Positions 52,500 through 59,350 of a stretch of DNA of 64,000 nucleotides are shown piece after piece. Positions within the stretch are counted from its first letter, which is position 1, and every line of letters starts with the position of its first letter. Source of the DNA: CAZMVY01 sp964653435 (lineage in GTDB: Bacteria > Planctomycetota > Phycisphaerae > UBA1845 > PWPN01); contig CAZZFA010000003.1 of assembly GCA_964653435.1 (NCBI GenBank), positions 62,001 through 126,000 of the forward strand. Reading direction: 5' to 3'. Position numbers and translations under genes: made by a program. The notes below the pieces were generated by a model. That model had not been told where the DNA came from, searched no databases, and worked only from the letters and a program-made list of their open reading frames with translations.

Positions 52500-52690
52500 C
52501 CCGGGCGTGGCCCGCAGCCCAACATGGCGGCGCCGGACGCACGTAGCGTGCGTCGCGTCATTCTGAGGCCCCCGTGGGGGCCGAAGAATCCGGCGTCCGA
52601 TTTGCGCAGATCCTTGCACACGCAAAGCCCCCGCAAAGCTCAGACCAGATTCTTCGGTCGCTCCGCTCCCTCAGAATGACATACCGGCCC
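52500..52690. repeat. Inverted pair of dispersed-repeat units
   Basis: TCATTCTGAGGCCCCCGTGG (52557 onwards) followed by GAAGAATC, and GATTCTTCGGTCGCTCCG ending in CTCAGAATGA, are imperfect inverted copies of the same unit found in the other dispersed repeats. The unit could fold as a large hairpin. It fills part of the 52344-53027 gap. The rest of that gap has a promoter for the ACT gene and no convincing coding sequence. Confidence 0.65.
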
Positions 52691-52954
52691 TGGCCCGGAA
52701 TTCGGCGCCGGCCGACAAGAACCCAGGCGATAACAGTGTAGTGCGGTTCTCGCCCGCTTTCGGAGTCGAATCGGCACGCAAGGGCGTGCCGTTCCCACAT
52801 TTGGAGTGTTTGCGGGCTGCGCGGATTCCGGCGGGCGACGACGCAGCGGTGACCGAGCCGTCGCGGCGCTGCACGCCGCACGCGAGACTGTCTTGCGGAA
52901 AACGGCGGTAGTGCCCGTTGTGCCGCGGGGCCGGGTGGGACGTTCCCGGACGCA

Positions 52955-52983
52955 TCGACGGTCCGCTTTTCCCGCCGTATAAT
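52955..52983 (+). promoter_or_regulatory. Promoter for the tandem-ACT protein
   Basis: TCGACG (52955-52960) and a perfect TATAAT (52978-52983) are 17 bp apart. The start codon follows at 53028. Confidence 0.6.
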
Positions 52984-53027
52984 CCGGGAAGCTGGGTATC
53001 CCATCGGGTCGCGTTGGAGGAACTCTC

Positions 53028-53477
53028 ATGACGCTGCAGACTCAGTTGTCGGTCTTCCTTGTGAACAAACCGGGTGTGCTCGGGCAGGTGTGCGATGTTC
53101 TGGCGTCCGAGCGCATCAACATTACGGCCCTGACGATGATGGACTCGAGCGAACACGGCGTGCTGCGGCTGGTCGTGGAGGATCCGGTCCGCGCCAAGGA
53201 GGCCCTCGCTCGGATCAACGTGCCCATGACGGAGACGGAGGTTCTCTGCGTGGAGATGGACAACCGTCCCGGCGCGCTCGCGGATGTGTGTCGGGTGCTC
53301 GGCGATGCCCACATCAACATCAGTTACGCCTATCTGACCACCGGCACGCGGGGTGGGAAGGCGACCGGGGTCTTCAAGGTGGCCGACAGCAGGAAAGCGT
53401 TGAAGGTTCTGAGTCAGCCGCGGCCCAAGCGCCGGGCGGCGCCGGTGCGGATGCCGCGGCCGGCGCGGAAGACGTAA
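53028..53477 (+). CDS. Tandem ACT-domain protein
   Basis: The 149-residue protein is two ACT domains (about 5-65 and 70-130): QLSVFLVNKPGVLGQVCDVL and EMDNRPGALADVCRVLGDAHI are the ligand-binding turns. ACT domains bind amino acids and regulate metabolic enzymes; a free tandem-ACT protein is usually an amino-acid sensor. The C-terminal 20 residues are basic and proline-rich. ATG 53028 follows TTGGAGGA. The mgtC gene begins 40 bp later, so they may share a transcript. Confidence 0.9.
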   Translation: MTLQTQLSVFLVNKPGVLGQVCDVLASERINITALTMMDSSEHGVLRLVVEDPVRAKEALARINVPMTETEVLCVEMDNRPGALADVCRVLGDAHINISYAYLTTGTRGGKATGVFKVADSRKALKVLSQPRPKRRAAPVRMPRPARKT

Positions 53478-53517
53478 TGCCGCCGGCGCGCGGGACGGGC
53501 GTGATCGAGGTAACCCT

Positions 53518-54207
53518 ATGCTCGGTCTGGAAACGTGGCAGCTTGAGGCGATGGGACAGCTTGCGCTCGCGGCGGCGCTGGGCGGTGCCGTCGGACTGGA
53601 GCGTGAGTATCACGGGCGGGCCGCGGGCTTCCGTACGCATCTGCTCGTGTGCGTCGGCGCGTGCCTGGTGATGATCCTGTCGATCCATTTCGAGCGTGTT
53701 TTCGGACGGTTGAGCGGCCAGGGCGCCGTCCGCGTCGATCCGGCGCGGCTGGCGTATTCGGTGATGGGCGGCATCGGGTTCCTTGGCGCGGGGGCGATCA
53801 TCAAGTCCGGCATCACGATTCGCGGCTTGACGACCGCCGCGTCGTTGTGGTGCATTGCGGCGATCGGTCTGGCGTGCGGATTCGCCACGTACGCCCTCGC
53901 GCTGTTCACCGCCGCCCTGGTCCTGTTCAGTCTGCTCGTGCTCAACTCCATCGAACGGCGCATCGAAGGGCACTGGTACAAGATGATCCGGGTGACGTGC
54001 GCAAACCGGCCGGACGAGATCGAGGACGTCGGCCGGCTCCTCGAGAGGGAGAACGTGCGGATCCTGGACGTCGACTTCGATTACAGCGGCAAGGACCAGA
54101 CCGTCACCATCACCTACAGCGTCCGGTTTCGAGACCGCTCGATGGCGCCGCGGATCTACCGGCTGCTCAGTGCCCGCGCCGGGCTCCTCTCGGTTCGCGT
54201 GGATTGA
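53518..54207 (+). CDS. MgtC/SapB-family membrane protein
   Basis: The 229-residue protein has four or five transmembrane segments (about 10-140), with GLEREYHGRAAGFRTHLLV and GGIGFLGAGAIIKSG of the MgtC family, and a C-terminal cytoplasmic ACT-like domain (about 150-228). MgtC proteins are linked to magnesium limitation, phosphate control and acid tolerance. The preceding tandem-ACT protein could be an accessory regulator. Confidence 0.88.
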   Translation: MLGLETWQLEAMGQLALAAALGGAVGLEREYHGRAAGFRTHLLVCVGACLVMILSIHFERVFGRLSGQGAVRVDPARLAYSVMGGIGFLGAGAIIKSGITIRGLTTAASLWCIAAIGLACGFATYALALFTAALVLFSLLVLNSIERRIEGHWYKMIRVTCANRPDEIEDVGRLLERENVRILDVDFDYSGKDQTVTITYSVRFRDRSMAPRIYRLLSARAGLLSVRVD

Positions 54208-54302
54208 CCCTCACACTCCCGCCATCGCTCGCCGTCGGCGTTGCATCGGTTCGTCGCGGACCGGCGGCGGCGTGTTCCCGCGTTTGAGGCTCACAGGCGC
54301 AT

Positions 54303-54348
54303 AAAAAAGCCCAGGCGAGGGCTGCTCCAGAGAGCAACCCAAGCCTGG
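54303..54348 (-). terminator. Intrinsic terminator for the small minus-strand gene
   Basis: On the minus strand, hairpin CCAGGC...GCCTGG with an inner GGGTTGCTC/GAGCAGCCC stem (54348-54311) is followed by GGGCTTTTTTATG, a six-T run (54308-54303). The inner stem has a single G-U wobble on this strand but an A-C mismatch on the other. Copy 1 of the repeat thus works as a terminator only for minus-strand transcripts. Confidence 0.75.
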
Positions 54349-54569
54349 GAGGGAGAGAGAGAGCTTCTCGGCGACGCGAGCCGGCTCCATCCGCCTCGCC
54401 GTTCCATCCGTCGCCAGGCGAGGGCTGCTCCAGAGAGCAACCCAAGCCTGGGAGGGAGAGAGAGAGCTCCTTGGCGACGCGAGCCGGCTTTCGCCGGTCC
54501 GCTTGTCTGTCCGTCGCCAGGCGAGGGCTGCTCCGGAGAGCAACCCAAGCCTGGGAGGGAGAGAGAGAG
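54311..54569. repeat. Three 103-bp tandem repeats with a 53-bp hairpin and purine tract
   Basis: Cores start at 54311, 54414 and 54517, exactly 103 bp apart. Each core is CCAGGCGAGGGCTGCTCCAG continuing to GCCTGG, then GGAGGGAGAGAGAGAG on the plus strand (CTCTCTCTCTCCCTCCC on minus). Conserved parts include GCGACGCGAGCCGGCT in the spacers of copies 1 and 2. On the minus strand the hairpin is fully paired with one G-U; the third copy has a changed loop (CCGG for CAGA). It lies between convergent genes in a 510-bp gap that has no coding sequence. Confidence 0.85.
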
Positions 54570-54717
54570 CTTAGGAGCCGCCCGGGCTCGCTTTTCCGCC
54601 TTGCGCTTTTCCCCCCTTGTTGCCCGGGCTCATCTTCGGGCGTCCCTCACACCCGAAGCGGCGTTTTCCTCCTCCAATCCGTGCGACCCCTCCGTCGCGT
54701 TCTGTCGTTGCCTTTCC

Positions 54718-54996
54718 TCAGCCTGCTTCGGCCTCGTGTTCCACCGAACGGCCGTCTCCGTCCTCATCGGGCCTCTGGAGCCGCTCGACCGGCACGATCA
54801 ACGGGCTCAGCACGCCCTCCACATCCACGATCGCAAAGTGGTTTTTCTTCTGGCCATAGTCGCTGAAGAAGACCACTTTTCCAGAGACTCTCAGATCCGA
54901 CGTCAGTTGCGTCAGGATCTGTTGCAGGTCCGGGCAAACCACCTCGCTCAATCGGAACGACACCGTGGCACCGGACTTCAGTGAGGACTCGTTCAC
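54718..54996 (-). CDS. Small hypothetical protein
   Basis: The 92-residue protein (GTG 54994-54996) follows GGAGG and 5 bp, an excellent ribosome-binding site. Longer starts (such as 55101) exist in frame but lack one. It contains TVSFRLSEVVCPDLQQ and VVFFSDYGQKKNHFAIVD, with normal hydrophobic patterning and no signal. I do not recognise the family. The C-terminal 20 residues are acidic and variable. It is followed by the triple hairpin repeat, which serves as its terminator. Confidence 0.6.
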   Translation of the reverse strand: MNESSLKSGATVSFRLSEVVCPDLQQILTQLTSDLRVSGKVVFFSDYGQKKNHFAIVDVEGVLSPLIVPVERLQRPDEDGDGRSVEHEAEAG

Positions 54997-55648
54997 GAGA
55001 ACCTCCAATTCCCCTCCGCCTATCCCCCTGAGCAACCGTCGTGCCAGATCCTGCAAATGCCCGGCATCGCCATCGATTTTCGCAACAGCCTGCCGGCACA
55101 CGACTTACCCGAGCTGCTCTGGTTCCGGTGTTCGTCCTCGCACCACTGGTCGTGTGAAAACCCTTTCCCGTCCGCAGCCCTCCGTGTGCCTCCGTTCCAC
55201 CCGGCCCGGTTCCCATCGCCGCCTTGGCGGTCAGGAACCGCATCTCCGCCGCAATCGCCCGAGCGTGAAGCGGATTTCTCTTCCGTACGCTCGTTTACAC
55301 ACTCCAGCCCCGCCATCCGGCCTCGCACACGTCCAACGCATGCCGCCCCGGTAAAACAACGCCGCTACGACGGCATCGCCCGCTGGCGCGACCGCCCTTC
55401 TTCTGCTCTCTTCCGCTACCCAGGCTGAAAGACCCGTGGACGTGGGCCTTTTCTTCTCGCTCCCGCAGGTCGGCGGTATTCCGCGGACCCGTTATCCTAC
55501 GACCTGTAGCATACCGCGGACGTCGAGCGATTGCAAGTCCGATACTGGCGTTTTCCACCCGTCCAGGCATCGGCCCGCATGCCTGTCGGCGCCGTTACCG
55601 TGCGTGTTGTAACGCCTTGTGAATCAAGCCTTTACGTGTTTCGAACCG
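54997..55648. other. Gene-free interval
   Basis: I found short overlapping frames on both strands but none with normal composition or a ribosome-binding site. AT- and GC-rich patches alternate. No promoter pair or hairpin stood out, apart from the upstream signals of the small gene. Confidence 0.35.
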
Positions 55649-56308
55649 TTACAGGTCGCGGCTGACCAGCGCGAGGACGACGCCTTGAATCGAAAAGGCC
55701 GTCGTCTCGTCCACCACGATCGGTTCGATTTGCGGATTGTCGCCGCGAAGAACGATGCGTCGCCGTGCCTGAATCTGCTCCACAACGACGCGCTTCAGCG
55801 TCGGCTGGCCGTCGACAAGACACGCGCAGATACGCCCCTGTACGTGTTCCGGGTTGACGTCGGGGCGGTAATGGACGAGCACGATGTCGCCGGGTTTCAG
55901 GGTCGGCTCCATGGAGTCGTACGAGAGGCGCAGGCAGTATCGATCGTGCGCCCACAGGTGGCGCAGCACGGGGAAGACGTCAGGCTGTTCCTGCGTAGCC
56001 GAAGGCGGGCCTGCGGGGATCGCGCCGTAGAGGGGAACATCGCGGGTCTCAAGCGGCTGAGGCGCATCATGCTCCTGCCCGTCGCCGACGAGCACGGCTA
56101 CGGGAACATCGAGGGCGCCGGCCAGCGAGCGGAGCGTCGCGGGCGAGGGCCGTCGGCGGTCGCGCTCGAGCTCGCTGAGGTATCCCTGGTTGATCCGGGC
56201 GCGGCCGGCAAGTTCCGCCTGCCTCAGACCCAGGCGGTGCCGATGGAAGCGGAGGCGCTGCCCGAGCGACGCCCCGGCCGGTAGCGGATACGGGAGTTCC
56301 GCGGCCAT
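55649..56308 (-). CDS. XRE-family repressor with S24/LexA-like autocleavage domain
   Basis: The 219-residue protein has an N-terminal helix-turn-helix (about 15-68, LRQAELAGRARINQGYLSEL) and a C-terminal S24 domain. LexA/CI-type cleavage residues are visible: Ala99-Gly100 in GAIPAGPP, catalytic Ser132 in YDSMEPT and Lys172 in PTLKRVVV. So it should be a self-cleaving repressor triggered by RecA or a similar signal. No phage genes are near. Direct repeats just upstream of its start are candidate operators. ATG 56306-56308 is the only plausible start. Confidence 0.9.
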   Translation of the reverse strand: MAAELPYPLPAGASLGQRLRFHRHRLGLRQAELAGRARINQGYLSELERDRRRPSPATLRSLAGALDVPVAVLVGDGQEHDAPQPLETRDVPLYGAIPAGPPSATQEQPDVFPVLRHLWAHDRYCLRLSYDSMEPTLKPGDIVLVHYRPDVNPEHVQGRICACLVDGQPTLKRVVVEQIQARRRIVLRGDNPQIEPIVVDETTAFSIQGVVLALVSRDL

Positions 56309-56316
56309 GCGCGCAC

Positions 56317-56334
56317 TATCGGCGCGGTATCGGC
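56317..56334. promoter_or_regulatory. Tandem TATCGGC direct repeats upstream of the S24 repressor
   Basis: TATCGGC occurs at 56317-56323 and 56328-56334, 11 bp apart (about one helical turn), 9-26 bp before the start codon. That puts the repeats across the ribosome-binding site and transcript start. They could bind two repressor subunits on one face of the DNA. Confidence 0.5.
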
Positions 56335-56385
56335 ATTTGTCAATTGCGAGGCCTGTAAAGCGGTTTTCCTCGCCGGTGTCGCGGC

Positions 56386-56823
56386 TCAGACACCTACCGG
56401 CTCAGGGGTGTGCGCAGGCGCCTCAAGCAGGTCGGCGAGGCGGACTTCCTCGAGCACCTCGCGGGCATGGGACATTGCCTTTGTCATCGCTTCGTTCAGA
56501 CTGCGCCGCAGTTTCGGCGGAGCCGACGGCGTCAAAGCAATGTCGCCGGCATTCCACGCGCCGACCGCCTGCAGGATATCGAACAGGGTGATCTCCTGCG
56601 GGCTGCGCGCAAGCTGGAATCCGCCGCGCGGACCCCGGTCTGACCGAAGCAGCGACGCGCGAGCGAGGGAGCTCAGGACTTTCGCCGTGTAGGCCGTCGG
56701 AAAACCGAGACGGTTTGCCAGATCGGCCGCCTGCACCTCAACCGTTTTGTCGCCGGTACCGCTTCGTTCGGCGATGTCAACCATCGCCATCACGGCGTAC
56801 GAGACTGCCTTGTTCCTGACCAT
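56386..56823 (-). CDS. Rrf2-family transcriptional regulator
   Basis: The 145-residue protein has the Rrf2 winged-helix: VSYAVMAMVDIAERSG, LANRLGFPTAYTAKVLSSLARASLLRSDRGPRGGFQLAR and ITLFDILQAVG. The three cysteines that bind Fe-S in IscR and NsrR are absent. It would respond to something other than an iron-sulfur cluster, as CymR-like members do. ATG 56821-56823 follows AAAGGATG. It is 77 bp upstream of the S24 repressor, on the same strand, and divergent from the kinase-like gene. Confidence 0.88.
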   Translation of the reverse strand: MVRNKAVSYAVMAMVDIAERSGTGDKTVEVQAADLANRLGFPTAYTAKVLSSLARASLLRSDRGPRGGFQLARSPQEITLFDILQAVGAWNAGDIALTPSAPPKLRRSLNEAMTKAMSHAREVLEEVRLADLLEAPAHTPEPVGV

Positions 56824-57100
56824 GATCCACATCCTTTCCAATGCGTCGTGCCGCATCGGGTCGGTTTACGCGAGCACGCGACGCAAAGCTCTGTTTTTCG
56901 CATTCCGTTCAGTCCGCCAACCGGACTCCGCCGATGTTCTTACGTATTCCCACCGGCGTTTGCTCGCTTCATTCCCGACGCACCCGATTGTAGTCTCGAC
57001 GATTGCGAAGGTCGCGAAAACGTTTGGCAATTCGGCGCGGATTCGCGTAGGGTATTGCCCGACGGTGATTGACCAGGGTTTGTACGGGGTCGGCAGCGGG

Positions 57101-57934
57101 ATGGCTCGGGTTCGTAACTATCCGTGGCTGAAAGCATTAGGTAAGTCGGATCTGCCGCAAGAGATCTCGCTTGGGCCGCAGCGGTATCGCCTTGTGGAGC
57201 GTTTCAAGCACGACTTCTTTGCTGCGACTGCCCTGTACGAGTGCCTCGGCGGTCCGACGGCCTGGCAGGGGGGGCGCGGTCGCTGCGACAGGGTGGTTCT
57301 GAAGCTCGGCCGCGTGGCGGACCTGTTGGGGCTGCCCATGCGTTTTGTGGGTGAATGGCTCGCGCGGCGAGAGGCAGGTTTTTACGGGGCGTTGCAGGGG
57401 CTGGAGGGCATACCCGGTTTCCTGGGGATGTGGGGGGGGCACGGCGTGGCGCATGAATACGTGGAAGGCCACCCGCTGCGTCGGAACGAATGGGTCAGCG
57501 ATGAGTTCTTTCCGCGGCTTGCGCGATTGCTCGATGCGATCCACGCGCGCGACATGGCATACGTAGACCTGGAGAAGCGCGAGAACATTCTCGTCGGCGA
57601 CGACGGGAACCCGTATCTCATCGACTTTCAGATCAGCTTTGCCCTGAGGACGCCGCGTTCGCGCCGCAGTCGGATTCTGCGGTTTCTGTTGCGCAAGCTC
57701 CAGGAAAGCGATCGGTATCACCTGTTGAAGCATCACCGCCGGCATCGCCCGGATCAGCTTTCGCCCGAGCAGATCGAGGCGTCCTACCGCCGTCCGGTCC
57801 ACGTTGATCTGCACCGTGTTCTCTTCCGGCCGTGGACGCTGCTGCGGCGTCGTACGCTCAAGCGGCTCTACGGCGGCGACTGGGCGCCACGGGAAGGGGG
57901 GCGCGTCGAGGCGGTGCCTCGGGACGGCGAGTAG
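57101..57934 (+). CDS. Kinase-like protein of the Kdo/RIO type
   Basis: The 277-residue protein has protein-kinase-fold motifs: VVLKLGR with Lys68, hinge-like AHEYVEGHPL, catalytic-loop YVDLEKRENIL with Asp156 and Asn162, and LIDFQIS with Asp175, where DFG has become DFQ. This is the pattern of lipopolysaccharide/Kdo kinases and RIO kinases. The C-terminal 100 residues are basic, suggesting binding to a membrane or nucleic acid. It probably phosphorylates a sugar or small molecule. ATG 57101 is the best start; longer frames overlap the Rrf2 gene on the other strand. Confidence 0.75.
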   Translation: MARVRNYPWLKALGKSDLPQEISLGPQRYRLVERFKHDFFAATALYECLGGPTAWQGGRGRCDRVVLKLGRVADLLGLPMRFVGEWLARREAGFYGALQGLEGIPGFLGMWGGHGVAHEYVEGHPLRRNEWVSDEFFPRLARLLDAIHARDMAYVDLEKRENILVGDDGNPYLIDFQISFALRTPRSRRSRILRFLLRKLQESDRYHLLKHHRRHRPDQLSPEQIEASYRRPVHVDLHRVLFRPWTLLRRRTLKRLYGGDWAPREGGRVEAVPRDGE

Positions 57935-58146
57935 CGCCGCGTGCATCCGGGGGGCGGGCTTTGCGGCAGCACCGGCAAGCCGGCGGATGGGGTGTTGTCC
58001 GGGGCGCGGGCTGGACGATACATATAGGGCCCGGCGCGAACTCTGTCCGCAGGCGAAGCGGCAAGTATGCCTTCGGGCGTGCGCCGCCGCTCCGGGTCGG
58101 CCGGTTCCGGGGCGGCGCTGTTGCCGGCGCCGGGGACGCGACGTCG

Positions 58147-58171
58147 GGATCCCTGCAGGCCGCAGGGATTC
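58147..58171 (+). ncRNA. Leader hairpin upstream of the small secreted peptide
   Basis: ATCCCTGC (58149-58156) and GCAGGGAT (58162-58169) form a perfect 8-bp stem with loop AGGCC, flanked by partly pairing CGG/CCGG. It lies 77 bp before the start codon. It could be a leader structure or terminator. No other feature is seen in 57935-58245. Confidence 0.4.
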
Positions 58172-58245
58172 CGGGCGACCGTCGTATCGGGGTTCAAAGG
58201 TCCGCGCTTGGGCGGTGCGGCCTGTGGCAAGCGGGAGATCGTTGC

Positions 58246-58434
58246 GTGAGGAACATTCGATCGACTCTGTTCAAGGCGGCCCTGCTCGTGCTGGGGCTTA
58301 CGCCGATCCTGTACGGGCAAAGCTCGACCACGACGTCCGGCCCGCAGTTCTGCCCCGGGCTTGACCAGTTCCTGCGGCCGACGCTGCTGGACGTGTGGTT
58401 GTACCCGGGCATCACCTTTCAGCCGTATTCGTGA
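58246..58434 (+). CDS. Small secreted peptide, 62 residues
   Basis: GTG 58246 has GGGAG at a 9-bp spacing. The peptide has a signal sequence (KAALLVLGLTPILYGQ, residues 10-25) and a short mature part rich in Pro, Leu and aromatic residues, with one Cys. I do not recognise it. It is too short for domain assignment. It stands alone between the kinase-like gene and the lipoprotein gene. Confidence 0.55.
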   Translation: MRNIRSTLFKAALLVLGLTPILYGQSSTTTSGPQFCPGLDQFLRPTLLDVWLYPGITFQPYS

Positions 58435-58739
58435 CGGCGATCCTCGCACGCGGTCTGGCCGGACTCGCTGCCGGGCCTATAGCGCATCGTTCTTCGCCCG
58501 GCGGTCGAGAGTCGCACGTCCCGCGTGAAGCTGAAGCGGCCTGACGCCGGCCGCAGTCCGGGGCCGCCTCAAGACCGGGGCGTAGCCTGTTCGGGCGGCG
58601 GATGTGCAACCCGGGGTGTAGAATAGCGGGGAATCCGCGCAAGGCAGTGGGGGGGGCGGCGCGGTTTCGCAGTCAGCGTGCGGGCGCGTGGTCGGCGGAA
58701 CGATGGGGGATCATCTTCTTCCGGGAAGGACGGTGCACG
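58435..58739. other. Gene-free spacer
   Basis: GC-rich, with TAGAAT at 58619-58624 as a possible -10 box for the lipoprotein gene but no fitting -35. No gene is seen. Confidence 0.35.
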
Positions 58740-59324
58740 ATGCGCATTGTGCTGGTGTTCCTGCTGATGTTCGCGTGCGGCTGTCGGAAGGCCTCCGAGA
58801 AGGCGGAGTCATCCGACGCGAAGGTAGAGGTCCGTGGAGACGAGGTTGCCGTCCAGACGCCGGACGGCCGGGCCGTCGTCGAGAAGAACGGAGATACGAC
58901 CGTCATCAGGGCGACGGAGAAGGGCAAGGAGACGACCATCACCGCGAGGGGTGACACGACGCACGTGCAGACAGGCGACGGCACGCTCACGATGGGGGAG
59001 AAGAAGGTCCCGGAGGGCTTTCCGCTCGCCGTCATGCCCGGCGTCACCGTGGAGCGGGGGGCGCACATGACGCAGGCGAACAGTCCCGAGGTGTATCAGC
59101 TCAGCATCCGGACGGATGCGGCGCCGGAACAGGTCGCCGACTTCTACGAGAAGGCGTTCAAGGAGAAGGGGCTCAAGGTGCAGCGCACCGAGACGCGGGG
59201 CGACGGGACGAGCCATGCCGTCGTCGCGGGCGAGTCGGACAAGGTCAAAGCAACCTGCGTGGCGGTCAAGGACGGCAAGACCGGCCGCAGCGAAGCCACG
59301 ATCTACTGGAGTGCCCACCAGTAG
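58740..59324 (+). CDS. Lipoprotein of unknown function
   Basis: The 194-residue protein has a lipoprotein signal (MRIVLVFLLMFACGC; Cys13 or Cys15). Next comes a charged, Thr/Asp/Lys-rich region with repeats like GDTTVIRATEKGKETTITA. A C-terminal alpha/beta domain (about 90-194) contains SIRTDAAPEQVADFYEKAF, resembling the small domain used in some envelope proteins. ATG 58740 is preceded by GGAAGGACGG. It lies opposite the TPR protein, with stops 27 bp apart. Confidence 0.7.
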   Translation: MRIVLVFLLMFACGCRKASEKAESSDAKVEVRGDEVAVQTPDGRAVVEKNGDTTVIRATEKGKETTITARGDTTHVQTGDGTLTMGEKKVPEGFPLAVMPGVTVERGAHMTQANSPEVYQLSIRTDAAPEQVADFYEKAFKEKGLKVQRTETRGDGTSHAVVAGESDKVKATCVAVKDGKTGRSEATIYWSAHQ

Positions 59325-59350
59325 CCGACGCCCGGGCGATCGCCCGCATA

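Noticed and set aside
54311..54569. CRISPR-like array
   Set aside because: The three units are 103 bp with long conserved cores and partly conserved spacers, and no cas genes are present. The hairpin and T-run explain it better.
55020..55570. Overlapping minus-strand frames (55020-55328 and 55295-55570)
   Set aside because: Composition is atypical, no ribosome-binding sites, and no continuity with the small gene even allowing a frameshift.
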